64,000 bases of DNA from Sphingomonas albertensis (GCF_014358075.1 NZ_JACONT010000020.1:1-64000); one strand, 5' to 3'. Shown: positions 39,329 to 48,626, numbered from the stretch's first letter. Numbers and translations are program-made. Notes: a model not told the origin generated them from the letters alone.

Positions 39329-40936
39329 TCACCCCCGCGGGACCTGCTCGCCGCGCGTATCGAGCCCGGCGGCACCCGGCTCGCCCAGTTCGTTCTGCCC
39401 GGCCATCGCGTGGTCGACCGAACCCAGCTGGTCGAGGTGCATCAGCCTGGTGACGAACGGTGCGAGTACCAGCACGACCGCGCCGATCCCGATCGCGACC
39501 CAGCCGATCCGGCCGTACACTTCCAGCACCCGTTCGACGCCGGCGCCCTCGCCGCCGGTCGCCTGTGCGATCAGCCCGGCAAGGAAGTTCCCGCCCGCCG
39601 TCGCGAGGAACCACGTGCCCATCATCAGCCCGGTCATGCTCGGCACCGACAGACGCGTCATCGACGACAGACCGATCGGCGAGAAACAGAGCTCCGCCAT
39701 CGAGTGCAGCATGTAGAGCAGGACGACGAAGATCGCTGGCGTCAGCCCCTGTGCCGGTGCGCCAAGCGTCAGCGCGAAGAAGCCTGCACCGACCAGGATC
39801 AGCCCGATGCCGAACTTGAACGGCGCGCTCGGCTCACGTCCCGCCCGCCCGAGCCGCGTCCAGATCGCCGCGAACACCGGCGCCAGCGTGATGATGAAGA
39901 ACGGATTGACCGACTGGAACACCGAGGCGGGTATCGACCAGCCGAACACGACGCGGTCGACCGACTGGTCGGTGTAGACGTTCAGCGACGACCCGGTCTG
40001 TTCGAACAGGGCCCAGAACAGCGGCGCGAGCGCGATCAGGAACAGCGCGGCGAAGATCCGGTCGCGGTCGACGCGCGGCAGCTTGGCGACCGCGGTCCAC
40101 AGGATGTAGCCGACCGTCGCGAGCGATGCGACGATCAGCGCGGTGCCGACGACGCCCTGGCTGCGCACCAGCCACCACGATACCGCCACGCCTGCGAGCC
40201 CGCCGAGATAGATCAGCCATTCGACCGATAGCCCTGCGATCGGCTTCGACGCCAGCTTTTCGGGGGCGGGGGACTCGCCGACGTCATAGAGTTCGCGCCG
40301 GAACAGCACGAACACGACCAGACCCAGCGCCATGCCGATCCCGGCGGCCCCGAAGCCGTACGACCAGCCGACCGTCTCGCCGAGGATCCCGACCGCGATC
40401 GGGCCGACGAACGCGCCGGTATTGATCCCCATGTAGAAGATCGAGAACGCACCATCGCGGCGCATGTCGTCGCGCGCGTAAAGCTGGCCGACGAGCACCG
40501 AGATGTTCGCCTTCAGGAAGCCCGTGCCGACGATGATGAAGGCGAGGCCCAGATAGAAGCCGTTGAGCGCGGAGCCCTGTACGCCCTGCGGTGCCTCGAC
40601 GACCGCGAGCAGCAGATGGCCGAGCGTGATGAACACGCCCCCCGCGAGCACCGCCTTGCGTGGTCCCAGGAACCGATCGGAGAGATAGCCGCCGATGATC
40701 GGCGTGATGTAGACCAGCGAGGTGTACGCGCCATAGATCGCATAGGCCGGCTGCTCGGCGAACAGGAAGTGCTTGGTGAGGTACAGCACCAGGATCGCAC
40801 GCATGCCGTAGAACGAGAAGCGTTCCCACAGCTCGGCGAAGAACAGCATGAACAGCCCGCGCGGGTGCCCGAAAAACGTCTTTGCATCGGCAGGAACGCC
40901 GCTGCCCCTGCTCGCCTTGGGGATTGCGCTGGCCAT
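39329..40936 (-). CDS. POT family oligopeptide:proton symporter
   Basis: A 535-residue major-facilitator protein with about 14 helices. The POT signature is present: LWERFSFYGMRAILVLYL (ExxER-like motif in helix 1), a long loop and GTGFLKANISVLVGQLY. Takes up di- and tripeptides with protons. The C-terminal tail is short. Convergent with aguB (gap of 51 bases). Confidence 0.93.
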   Translation of the reverse strand: MASAIPKASRGSGVPADAKTFFGHPRGLFMLFFAELWERFSFYGMRAILVLYLTKHFLFAEQPAYAIYGAYTSLVYITPIIGGYLSDRFLGPRKAVLAGGVFITLGHLLLAVVEAPQGVQGSALNGFYLGLAFIIVGTGFLKANISVLVGQLYARDDMRRDGAFSIFYMGINTGAFVGPIAVGILGETVGWSYGFGAAGIGMALGLVVFVLFRRELYDVGESPAPEKLASKPIAGLSVEWLIYLGGLAGVAVSWWLVRSQGVVGTALIVASLATVGYILWTAVAKLPRVDRDRIFAALFLIALAPLFWALFEQTGSSLNVYTDQSVDRVVFGWSIPASVFQSVNPFFIITLAPVFAAIWTRLGRAGREPSAPFKFGIGLILVGAGFFALTLGAPAQGLTPAIFVVLLYMLHSMAELCFSPIGLSSMTRLSVPSMTGLMMGTWFLATAGGNFLAGLIAQATGGEGAGVERVLEVYGRIGWVAIGIGAVVLVLAPFVTRLMHLDQLGSVDHAMAGQNELGEPGAAGLDTRGEQVPRG

Positions 40937-41045
40937 GTGGTGGTGATGCTCCGTGTGTGCGCCGCTGACGGGCGCTTGATGGCGTGCAACTTAACGACAA
41001 AGCCCGGACTGTAAATATCAGACGCCAAAGCCTATCTGCCGAGGC

Positions 41046-41621
41046 ATGCTCAACGACCGCTCGACGCCGCTCTCGCTTCTCGCCACCCGCCGCTCGGGCA
41101 AGCCGCGCGACCTGATCGCGCCGGGGCCAGACTCCTACCAGCTGGCGACGATCCTGGAGATCGCGGCGCGGACACCCGATCACGGCAAGCTGGCGCCGTG
41201 GCGGTTCGTGGTGGTCGGTGACGAGCGGCGCGCGGCGCTGTCGAGGCTGATCACCGACGCCTATCTCGCCGAGCGGCCCAATGCGTCGCGGCTGGAACTG
41301 GAATCGCTCGACCAGTTCGCGCAACAGGCGCCGACTTTGGTCGTTGTCCTGTCGTCGCCGAAGGAGAGCAAGATTCCGGTGTGGGAGCAGGAATTGTCGG
41401 CGGGGGCGGCGTGCATGAACCTGCTCCATGCGGTCCATGCCGAAGGTTTCGCGGGCGGCTGGCTGACCGGCTGGGCGGCGTTCTCGGATACGGTACGCGA
41501 TGCGTTCGGGTCCGCGTCGGAGCGGATCGCCGGGTTCATGTTCATCGGCACGCCGTCGCGCGCGCTCGACGAACGCCCCCGCCCCGATATGGCACGCCTC
41601 GTCTCGCACTGGGGATCGTGA
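41046..41621 (+). CDS. Nitroreductase family protein (YdjA-like)
   Basis: A 191-residue FMN-dependent oxidoreductase of the short nitroreductase type: SLLATRRSGK-like start, ARTPDHGKLAPWRF flavin-binding region, ELSAGAACMNLLHAVHAEGF and GFMFIGTPS near the end. Electron donor is probably NAD(P)H. Substrate unknown. Followed 37 bases later by a GntR regulator, which may control it. Confidence 0.9.
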   Translation: MLNDRSTPLSLLATRRSGKPRDLIAPGPDSYQLATILEIAARTPDHGKLAPWRFVVVGDERRAALSRLITDAYLAERPNASRLELESLDQFAQQAPTLVVVLSSPKESKIPVWEQELSAGAACMNLLHAVHAEGFAGGWLTGWAAFSDTVRDAFGSASERIAGFMFIGTPSRALDERPRPDMARLVSHWGS

Positions 41622-41624
41622 GAC

Positions 41625-41659
41625 TCGACTAATCGCCCGATTGCTGTATTAGAACAGCA
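41625..41659 (+). promoter_or_regulatory. Putative promoter/operator of the GntR gene
   Basis: TGCTGT-ATTAGA-ACAGCA (41642-41659) is a perfect 6-bp inverted repeat ending at the ATG. Within it, TATTAG (41647-41652) can act as -10 with TCGACT (41625-41630) as -35, spacing 16. If so, transcription starts at or near the ATG, giving a leaderless message that the regulator could repress by binding the inverted repeat (inference). Confidence 0.55.
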
Positions 41660-42015
41660 TGACAGCGCTCAGCAGCGACGACAGCCCCGTGTACATCCGC
41701 CTCCGCAGCACGATCGCGGCGGGGATACTCCGTGGCGACTATCGTGCGGGCGACCAGTTGCCGTCGGTACGCGCGTTCGCCGCCGAGCAGGGGGCCAATC
41801 CGCTGACGGTCGCCAAGGCGTATCAGAGCTTTCAGGACGACGGCTATGTCGAGGTCCGGCGCGGCGTCGGGATGTTCGTGATGCCGGGTGCGGCGGAAGC
41901 GTTGCGCGTGGCCGAGCGCGAGAATTTCGTGACGACGCAGTGGCCGCGGATCTTGGGGCATATCGATCTGCTGGGGTTGGATGCGCATGACCTGCTGGAG
42001 CGCGAGCGGGCCTGA
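41659..42015 (+). CDS. GntR family transcriptional regulator, YtrA-like short form
   Basis: A 118-residue regulator with the N-terminal winged helix of GntR: SPVYIRLRSTIAAGILRGDY, DQLPSVRAFAAEQGANPLTVAKAYQ and a C-terminal helical tail of only about 40 residues, as in the YtrA subgroup. YtrA-type regulators usually control an adjacent ABC transporter; none is here. No ribosome site is visible before the ATG, consistent with a leaderless message. Confidence 0.88.
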   Translation: MTALSSDDSPVYIRLRSTIAAGILRGDYRAGDQLPSVRAFAAEQGANPLTVAKAYQSFQDDGYVEVRRGVGMFVMPGAAEALRVAERENFVTTQWPRILGHIDLLGLDAHDLLERERA

Positions 42016-42072
42016 AACCCCTCCCGTCATTCGTTCTGCATTCCCTTGTTCCGTCCTACGTCCTGTCCCCTT

Positions 42073-42222
42073 CCGTTCGTCCTGAGTAGTCGTCGAGTAG
42101 GCGCGAAGCGGCGTAGCGAGAGGACGTATCGAAGGACAGGTTGGCGCGCGGAACCCATACTTCGATACGCGCCCTCGATACGCTGCTGACGCAGCTACTC
42201 GGTCGCTACTCAGCACGAACGG
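42073..42222. repeat. Family E inverted repeat
   Basis: Outer arms CCGTTCGTCCTGAGTAGTCG and the reverse CTACTCAGCACGAACGG form; inner arms ATCGAAGGACAGGTT and a CTTCGATACG form. Between the GntR gene and the convergent arylamine acetyltransferase. Confidence 0.82.
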
Positions 42223-42237
42223 CAGTGGGGTTGAACT

Positions 42238-43056
42238 TCAGAACAATCCCAGCGCGGCGACATCCTCGACGCTCAGGTCGATCCCGAACAACAGGCTCAT
42301 GCGGATTCGGTACACGCGCGGGTCAGTGATCTCGCCGACGGTTGTGTCCGTGCCGGAACGCCGGCGATAATTGCGCCCGATCAGCGACGCGAACCCGTTC
42401 GGGAGGACGATGCTGGCGATCGCGGTGTGCGTAAAACGGCTGGACGGCGCGGTCGAGGTCCAGTGGTTCGACAGCGCGAGATCGGCGTCGAACACGGTGG
42501 CCAACGTGAAGCTGTATTGCGGCTGAAACCCCTCACCCGATCCGCGGCCGTCGGTAGTCATGGGATCACCGTCGCGGAGCAGCATCCAGCCTTGCTCGGT
42601 CGATTCCAGCCGGAAGCTCGCGCCATCGGGGGCTGCCGCCTCGGCGCCGTCGGCGAGCGGGAGGACCGGCGTATAGCTGCCGCCGAAGCCGGTGTCGGCA
42701 ATCCAGTCCTGCCCGTCGATCGTCACCAGCGCAAACGTATGCGTCTGCGGTGGCGGCACGTCGGTCGCGGCATACCAGACACGCGCGAGCAGCGGGCGAG
42801 CGGTGAAGCCGAGTTCAGTGAGGGCATCGAGGAACAGCCGGTTATGTTCGAAGCAATAGCCGCCGCGGCGGGCGGTCACGAGCTTGGCGAAGACCGACTC
42901 GCTGTCGATCGCGATGCCGCGGCCGAGGACGACGTCGAGATCCTCGAACGGGATGGCGAACCGGTGCGCCTGCTGGAGCCGGCCGAGACCGATCGAGTCG
43001 AGGGTCGGACGCGCCGGCATGGCGACGCGGGTGAGGTAGGCTTCGAGATCGAACAT
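42238..43056 (-). CDS. nat: Arylamine N-acetyltransferase
   Basis: A 272-residue acetyl-CoA-dependent enzyme acting on arylamines and hydrazines. The catalytic triad is Cys68 (RRGGYCFEHN), His106 (HTFALV) and Asp121 (IADTGFGG). The start MFDLEAYLTR at 43056 fits the family; the frame continues upstream into a repeat and is not used. It is convergent with the GntR gene. Confidence 0.93.
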   Translation of the reverse strand: MFDLEAYLTRVAMPARPTLDSIGLGRLQQAHRFAIPFEDLDVVLGRGIAIDSESVFAKLVTARRGGYCFEHNRLFLDALTELGFTARPLLARVWYAATDVPPPQTHTFALVTIDGQDWIADTGFGGSYTPVLPLADGAEAAAPDGASFRLESTEQGWMLLRDGDPMTTDGRGSGEGFQPQYSFTLATVFDADLALSNHWTSTAPSSRFTHTAIASIVLPNGFASLIGRNYRRRSGTDTTVGEITDPRVYRIRMSLLFGIDLSVEDVAALGLF

Positions 43057-43134
43057 CAGGCAGGGTTTCCCATAATTCCCCTGCCCCCATACCGTTTGCC
43101 GCGAGCAGCCGTCGAGTAGGGCGACGCGACCTTC

Positions 43135-43264
43135 AATCCTCCCGCGCCAGGGGGAGGTGGCTGGCGCTTGCCAGACGGAGGGGGAGGTCGGGTAGAACCT
43201 CTGTTCCGTGTCCTCCCCCTCCGTCGCCTCCGGCGCCACCTCCCCCTTGCGGGGGAGGATTAGA
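43135..43264. repeat. Family B inverted repeat
   Basis: Full copy between the acetyltransferase start and the acyl-CoA dehydrogenase stop, with arms TCCTCCCGCGCCAGGGGGAG and CCTCCCCCTTGCGGGGGAGG. Confidence 0.84.
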
Positions 43265-43298
43265 GGGACGCTGGGTCCGGGCTTTCGTCAGGGGGCGA

Positions 43299-45011
43299 TC
43301 AGGCGGCGAAGAGTTCCGGCTCGATCGAGTAGAGGACTGCCGCGCTGGCGTTGGCGGCGGCGTTGAGGCCCATCGCTTCGGGGACGATCTGGTCGAGGTA
43401 GAAGCGCACCGCCGCAGTCTTCATTCTGCCGAAGTCGTCGGTGCCGGCGACGCTGCCCTGGCGTTCCATCAGCCAGCCGCAGGTGGCGACCGATAGCATC
43501 GTCAGGAAGGGATAGCTCGCGGCCAGCTTGTCGTCGGCGTTCGCGGTGGCGAGTCTGCGCCCGATCGCTTCGCAGGCATCGACCAGTGCCAAGAGGCGTT
43601 CGTCCTTCGCTTCCGCCCGGATGTCGGCGATCAGCGCGGCGAACGCGCCGCCATTGTCTAACCCCAGCTTGCGGCCGACCAGGTCCGCCGCCTGGATGCC
43701 GTTCGTGCCTTCGTAGATCGGGGTGATGCGGGCATCGCGGAAATACTGTGCGGCGCCAGTTTCCTCGACATAGCCCATGCCGCCATAGACCTGGATGCCT
43801 AGCGAGGCGACCTCGTTGCCGAGATCAGTGCCGTGCGCCTTGGCAAGCGGCGTGACGAGTTCGAGCCGGTTGCGCGCGGCGTGGTCGCCGAGATTGGCGC
43901 GGTCGACTTGGCCCGCCGCGTAATAGACGAGCGCGCGCGCCGCCTGGGTCTGCGCCTTCATCCGCATGAGCATGCGGCGGACGTCGGGATGCTCGACGAT
44001 CTTGACCGACTCCTTGTTCGGCGAACCGGCCCGGGGGGACTGGACGCGGTCGAGCGCGTAGGCAACCGCCCCTTGGGTGGCGCCCTCGGCGACCTGGACG
44101 CCCTGCAGGCCGACGTTGAGGCGCGCGTTATTCATCATCGTGAACATCGCGCGGATACCGCCGAGTTCCGCGCCGATCAGCTCACCGACGCAGTCGTCGT
44201 TGTCGCCGAAGCTCAAGACGCAGGTGGGCGAGGCGTGGAGGCCCATCTTGTGCTCGATCGAGACGACGCGGACGTCGTTGAAGTCGCCCGGCGTGCCGTC
44301 TTCGTCGAGGCGGTACTTGGGGACGAGGAACAGCGAGATGCCCTTGGTGCCCGCCGGTGCGCCCGGTGTCCGCGCGAGGACGAGGTGGACGATGTTCGGC
44401 GCCATGTCGTGGTCGCCGAACGAGATGTAGATCTTGGTGCCCTTGATGCTCCACTTGCCGTCACCGAGGGGAGTCGCCGTCGCGCGCAATGCGCCGACGT
44501 CGGAGCCCGCCTGTGGCTCGGTGAGGTTCATCGTGCCGGTCCACTCGCCGGTCGCGAGATGGGGCAAATAGAGCGCCTGCTGCTCGGGCGAGCCGTGATG
44601 CTGGAGCGCCTCGATCGCACCGACGGTCAGCGTCGGGCAGAGCGCAAAGCCCATATTGGCCGAGCCGAGCGTGTCGAGCACCGCGGTCTGGATCGCGAAC
44701 GGGAGGCCCTGCCCGCCCCACTCCTCCTCGACGCCGATCGTGCCCCAGCCGCCCTCGACATAATCCTTGTACGCCTGCGCGAAGCCGTCGGGCATGACAA
44801 CGCCGTCCGGGGTCCACTTCGCGCCGACGGTGTCGCCGGCGCGGTTGAGCGGGGCCCATTCGCCGGCGGCGAACTGCCCAACCCCTTCGAGGACCGCGTC
44901 GACGACGTCGTCGCTGGCGGCGGCATAGCGCTCGGTCGCGGCAAGTTGGTCGATCCGCACGACATGGTCGAGCAGGAATCGCTGTTCGGTGGTTGCTGGG
45001 GTGAAGGCCAT
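43299..45011 (-). CDS. Acyl-CoA dehydrogenase
   Basis: A 570-residue FAD enzyme with the long form of the acyl-CoA dehydrogenase fold: N-terminal helical domain (with GWGTIGVEEEWGGQGLP), middle beta domain (MNLTEPQAGSDVG, ISFGDHDMAPNI) and C-terminal helices (QVYGGMGYVEETGAAQYFRD, PIYEGTNGIQAADLVGRKL). It also has a C-terminal extension typical of the 'acyl-CoA dehydrogenase C-terminal' group. Chain-length specificity cannot be read from this. Confidence 0.94.
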   Translation of the reverse strand: MAFTPATTEQRFLLDHVVRIDQLAATERYAAASDDVVDAVLEGVGQFAAGEWAPLNRAGDTVGAKWTPDGVVMPDGFAQAYKDYVEGGWGTIGVEEEWGGQGLPFAIQTAVLDTLGSANMGFALCPTLTVGAIEALQHHGSPEQQALYLPHLATGEWTGTMNLTEPQAGSDVGALRATATPLGDGKWSIKGTKIYISFGDHDMAPNIVHLVLARTPGAPAGTKGISLFLVPKYRLDEDGTPGDFNDVRVVSIEHKMGLHASPTCVLSFGDNDDCVGELIGAELGGIRAMFTMMNNARLNVGLQGVQVAEGATQGAVAYALDRVQSPRAGSPNKESVKIVEHPDVRRMLMRMKAQTQAARALVYYAAGQVDRANLGDHAARNRLELVTPLAKAHGTDLGNEVASLGIQVYGGMGYVEETGAAQYFRDARITPIYEGTNGIQAADLVGRKLGLDNGGAFAALIADIRAEAKDERLLALVDACEAIGRRLATANADDKLAASYPFLTMLSVATCGWLMERQGSVAGTDDFGRMKTAAVRFYLDQIVPEAMGLNAAANASAAVLYSIEPELFAA

Positions 45012-45057
45012 CGCATCCTCTTATCGCTACGGTTTGGACCCGCTATAGGCCTGTGAA

Positions 45058-46062
45058 ATGGTCCGTCCACACCCTGTGATTTTACCTTACGGCACGGCGG
45101 CGATCGCCGAGGCGGCTACGTTGATTCGCGGCGGGGGTATCGTCGCGGTGCCGACCGAGACGGTATACGGACTCGCGGCGGACGCCACCAACGCCCAGGC
45201 AGTGGCGCGGATCTACGCCGCCAAGGGGCGCCCGAGTTTCAATCCGCTGATCGTGCATGTGGCGGATCTGGCGGCGGCCGAGCGGATCGCGGTGTTCGAT
45301 GCCGAGGCGCGCGCGCTGGCGGCGGCGTTCTGGCCGGGGCCGCTGACGTTGGTGCTGCCGGTGCGGGAGGATTCGGGGATCGCTTCGCTGGTGACGGCGG
45401 GGTTGGTGACGATCGCGATCCGGGTGCCCCGGCATCGCGCCATGCAGGGGTTGATCGCCGCTTCGGGCCGGCCGTTGGCAGCGCCCTCGGCCAATGTGAG
45501 CGGGGGGATCAGTCCGACGACCGCGGCGCATGTTGCGAGGAGTTTGGGGGGGAACGTGCCGTTGATCATCGACGATGGGGCTACCGAGGCTGGGCTGGAG
45601 TCGACGATCGTGGCGGGGCGGACGGTGTTGCGGCCAGGGCCGATCACTGCCGAAGCGCTCTTAGCGCACCTCCCCGGCGAAGGCCGGGGCCCAATTGGAA
45701 CGTCGGATGTAACGGAGCACGACTTACACCCTGATTGTCCCCCAATTGGGCCCCGGCCTTCGCCGGGGGGGAGTGCGATTACTGCGCCCGGTCAACTTGA
45801 AAGCCACTACGCGCCGAGCAAGGCGCTTCGGTTGCATGCGACAGAGGCAAATTCTGGCGAGTGGCTGATCGGTTTTGGTGACGTTGCGGGCGACGTGACC
45901 CTATCCGCCTCAGGAAATCTCCTCGAGGCGGCCGCGAAGCTGTTCGATCTGCTCCACGCCGCCGATGCGAACGAGAGCCCGAAGATCGCCGTCGCACCGA
46001 TCCCGTTCGACGGCATCGGCGAAGCGATCAACGATCGTCTTCGCCGTGCTTCGCATCGTTAA
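45058..46062 (+). CDS. L-threonylcarbamoyladenylate synthase (Sua5/YwlC type) with an in-frame repeat insert
   Basis: Makes threonylcarbamoyl-AMP for the t6A modification of tRNA. The 334-residue protein has the YrdC domain (about 12-200: GGIVAVPTETVYGLAADA, KGRPSFNPLIVHV, FWPGPLTLVLP, PSANVSGGISPT) and a C-terminal Sua5 domain (about 240-332). Between them, residues about 204-238 (LPGEGRGPIGTSDVTEHD and following) are encoded by a family A repeat (45667-45772). The reading frame stays open and resumes with ITAPGQLESHYAP, the normal linker. So the repeat adds about 35 residues to the interdomain linker. Confidence 0.92.
   Translation: MVRPHPVILPYGTAAIAEAATLIRGGGIVAVPTETVYGLAADATNAQAVARIYAAKGRPSFNPLIVHVADLAAAERIAVFDAEARALAAAFWPGPLTLVLPVREDSGIASLVTAGLVTIAIRVPRHRAMQGLIAASGRPLAAPSANVSGGISPTTAAHVARSLGGNVPLIIDDGATEAGLESTIVAGRTVLRPGPITAEALLAHLPGEGRGPIGTSDVTEHDLHPDCPPIGPRPSPGGSAITAPGQLESHYAPSKALRLHATEANSGEWLIGFGDVAGDVTLSASGNLLEAAAKLFDLLHAADANESPKIAVAPIPFDGIGEAINDRLRRASHR
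45667..45772. repeat. Family A repeat inside the Sua5-type gene
   Basis: CCCCGGCGAAGGCCGGGGCC plus CAATTGG and the reverse CCAATTGGGCCCCGGCCTTC form, identical in design to the intergenic family A copies, yet read through in frame without a stop. Confidence 0.88.
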
Positions 46063-46071
46063 AAGAAGATC

Positions 46072-46187
46072 GGTTCACGCGAAGGCGCAAAGGCGCGAAG
46101 AGGTTTCAAGCGTTTTGATAGGCCGGGACGGACTATCCACGCTCTACATCTTTGCGCCTTCGCGCCTTCGCGCCTTCGCGTGAACCC
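46072..46187. repeat. Family F inverted repeat
   Basis: GGTTCACGCGAAGGCGCAAA and TTTGCGCCTTCGCGCCTTCG plus CGCGTGAACC; lies between the Sua5-type gene and the convergent msrA. Confidence 0.83.
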
Positions 46188-46195
46188 ATTCTGCC

Positions 46196-46738
46196 TTACG
46201 CGTTCACCGCCGCCTTCGACCGCGCCGCGAAGCTCTTGCGGAGCTTCTGCAGCTTGGGCGGAATCACCGCCATGCAATACGGGTTCGAGCGGCCCGACGT
46301 CTCCCAGTAATCCTGGTGATAGCCCTCGGCCTCGTACCACGTATCCATCGGCTCGATCGTCGTGACGATCGGCTTGGGCGAAGCCACCTGCGCCCGCTCA
46401 AGCGCGGCCTGCATCTCGGCCTTCTGCGCGTCGTCCGCCGGGAACATCGCCGAGCGGTACTGCGTACCGACGTCGTTGCCCTGCCGATTCAGCGTCGTCG
46501 CGTCGTGCGTCGCGAAGAAGATGTCGAGCAGGTCGCCAATCTTGAGTTGCTCGGGGTCGAACCCAATCCGGATCGCCTCGGCATGACCGGTGTCGCCGCC
46601 GCAGACCTGCTTGTAGGTCGGGTTGGGCACGGTCCCGCCGATATAGCCGCTCTCGGCGCTCTCGACGCCGATCACGTCCTTGAACACAGCCTCGGTGCAC
46701 CAGAAGCAGCCGCCGGCCAGCGTCACATAATCCGTCAT
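46196..46738 (-). CDS. msrA: Peptide-methionine (S)-S-oxide reductase
   Basis: Repairs the S-epimer of methionine sulfoxide with thioredoxin. The 180-residue product has the catalytic GGCFWC with Cys11, GYIGGTVPNPTYKQVCGGDTGHAE, and EGYHQDYWE near the end. The AGGAGATCG ribosome site before the ATG is strong. Convergent with the Sua5-type gene. Confidence 0.97.
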   Translation of the reverse strand: MTDYVTLAGGCFWCTEAVFKDVIGVESAESGYIGGTVPNPTYKQVCGGDTGHAEAIRIGFDPEQLKIGDLLDIFFATHDATTLNRQGNDVGTQYRSAMFPADDAQKAEMQAALERAQVASPKPIVTTIEPMDTWYEAEGYHQDYWETSGRSNPYCMAVIPPKLQKLRKSFAARSKAAVNA

Positions 46739-46797
46739 AACGATCTCCTTTCCGCCAATGTAGGAAGCCGCTACCGCGCAACAAAGAGGAGACGCGT

Positions 46798-47796
46798 ATG
46801 ATCGACGGTAAGGTTATGGTCACCGGCGGCGCCGGTTACATCGGCAGCCATGCGGTATTGGCGCTGCTCGACGCAGGCTATGACGTCGTGGTGCTCGACA
46901 ACCTCGTCACGGGATTCGACTGGGCGGTCGACCGCCGCGCGGCACTGGTCGAGGCAAACGTCGCCGACGATGCGAAGGTCCGTGCGGCGATCCGCGACCA
47001 CAACGTCCGCGCGATCATGCATTTCGCCGGCTCCGTCGTGGTGCCCGAATCGGTCAGCGATCCGCTCAAATATTATCGCAACAACACCGCCGCGAGCCGG
47101 GCGCTCATCGAGAGCGCCGTGGTCGAGGGCGTCCCCCACTTCATCTTCTCGTCGACTGCCGCGACCTATGGCACACCCGAGAAGGTGCCGGTCGCTGAGG
47201 GCGATCCGACCGTGCCGATCAACCCGTACGGCATGTCGAAGCTGATGACCGAGGCGATGCTGCGCGACGTCGCCGCGGCGCACCCGATGAACTACGCCGC
47301 TCTGCGCTACTTCAACGTCGCCGGCGCCGATCCGCAGGGGCGCAGCGGGCAATCCACCGTCGGCGCGACGCACCTGATCAAGATCGCGGTCGAGGCGGCG
47401 ACCGGCAAGCGCGACGCGGTCGGTGTCTATGGCACGGATTTCGATACGCCCGACGGCACCGGCGTGCGCGACTACATCCACGTCACCGACCTTGCCGCCG
47501 CGCACGTCGCCGCGCTCGACGTGCTGATCGCCGAACCGACCAAGAGCCACACGCTCAATGCCGGCTACGGCAAGGGCTTCTCGGTGCTCGACGTGCTCGA
47601 CGCGGTCGACAAGGTTACCAATCGGACGATCGAGCGTCGCTTGGAAGGGCGCCGCGCGGGCGATCCGGCGATGCTGATCTCGGACAATCGCGCGATCCTG
47701 GAAAGGCTCGACTGGACGCCGCGCCACGCCGATCTCGACGGGATCGTCCGCGATGCGCTGGCGTGGGAGCGCGCGCTGGCGGAGAAAGGCCGGTGA
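46798..47796 (+). CDS. galE: UDP-glucose 4-epimerase
   Basis: Interconverts UDP-glucose and UDP-galactose with bound NAD. The 332-residue protein has the short-chain dehydrogenase layout: GGAGYIGSHAVLAL at the N-terminus, VVLDNLVTG, STAATYG and the YGMSK catalytic pair, then RYFNVAGADPQGRSGQ. Its stop overlaps the GTG start of the lyase gene (GTGA). Likely supplies sugar nucleotides for surface polysaccharides. Confidence 0.95.
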   Translation: MIDGKVMVTGGAGYIGSHAVLALLDAGYDVVVLDNLVTGFDWAVDRRAALVEANVADDAKVRAAIRDHNVRAIMHFAGSVVVPESVSDPLKYYRNNTAASRALIESAVVEGVPHFIFSSTAATYGTPEKVPVAEGDPTVPINPYGMSKLMTEAMLRDVAAAHPMNYAALRYFNVAGADPQGRSGQSTVGATHLIKIAVEAATGKRDAVGVYGTDFDTPDGTGVRDYIHVTDLAAAHVAALDVLIAEPTKSHTLNAGYGKGFSVLDVLDAVDKVTNRTIERRLEGRRAGDPAMLISDNRAILERLDWTPRHADLDGIVRDALAWERALAEKGR

Positions 47797-48626
47797 GACT
47801 TCGCTCGCTGCTGTTCGTGCCGGGCGATCGACCCGAGCGGATGGTCAAGGCGCTCGGGCTGGGCGCGGACGCGCTGATCCTCGACCTGGAGGATTCGGTC
47901 GCGCCGGGTGCCAAGGTGGCGGCGCGAGAATGCGTCGCGACGTTCCTTGCCGAGCCTCGGACGATACCGTTGTTCGTGCGGATCAACCCGCTCGATTCGG
48001 GGCTCGCGGACGACGACCTCGCGGCCGTGCTCTCGGCCAATCCGGATGGCATCGTGCTGCCGAAGGCGGAGGGCGCCGTGAGCCTTGCCGCGCTCGATGC
48101 CAGACTTAGCGGCAAGATCGCCATCCTGCCGATCGCGACCGAGACGCCCGCGGCGATCTTCGCGCTCGGCAGCTATGGCGGCGTCACGGATCGGCTCGTC
48201 GGGCTGACCTGGGGCGCGGAGGACCTGCCTGCGGCGATCGGCGCGGCGACCGCGCGCGAGGCGGACGGGTCGTACACCGCGCCGTATCAGCTCGCGCGGT
48301 CGCTGACGCTGTTCGGCGCGCATGCCGCGGGCGTGGCGGCGATCGAGACGGTCTATCCCGATTTCCGCGACCTAGACGGACTTGCCGCCTATGCCGCGCG
48401 CGGTCGTCGCGACGGGTTCACGGGGATGATGGCGATCCACCCGAGCCAGGTCGCGGTGATCAATGCGGCCTTCACGCCGTCGGACGAAGAGCGCGCGCAT
48501 GCCCAGGCGATCGTCGACCTGTTCGCCGCCAATCCGGGCGCGGGCGCTCTCCAGTTGGATGGCAGGATGGTCGACGCGCCGCATCTGAAGGCGGCGAAGG
48601 CGCTGCTAGCGCTCGCCGCCGATTGA
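47793..48626 (+). CDS. HpcH/HpaI aldolase-citrate lyase (CitE-like) family protein
   Basis: A 277-residue TIM-barrel protein: RSLLFVPGDRPERMVKAL, ADALILDLEDSVAPGAK, RINPLDSG, LPKAEG, IATETPAAIF and LTWGAEDLPAAIGA mark the CitE-like group with Mg-binding Glu and Asp. Family members act on acyl-CoA substrates such as citramalyl- or malyl-CoA; the substrate here is open. GTG start with GGAGAAAGG upstream, overlapping galE. No citrate lyase partner subunits are nearby. Confidence 0.9.
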   Translation: MRLRSLLFVPGDRPERMVKALGLGADALILDLEDSVAPGAKVAARECVATFLAEPRTIPLFVRINPLDSGLADDDLAAVLSANPDGIVLPKAEGAVSLAALDARLSGKIAILPIATETPAAIFALGSYGGVTDRLVGLTWGAEDLPAAIGAATAREADGSYTAPYQLARSLTLFGAHAAGVAAIETVYPDFRDLDGLAAYAARGRRDGFTGMMAIHPSQVAVINAAFTPSDEERAHAQAIVDLFAANPGAGALQLDGRMVDAPHLKAAKALLALAAD

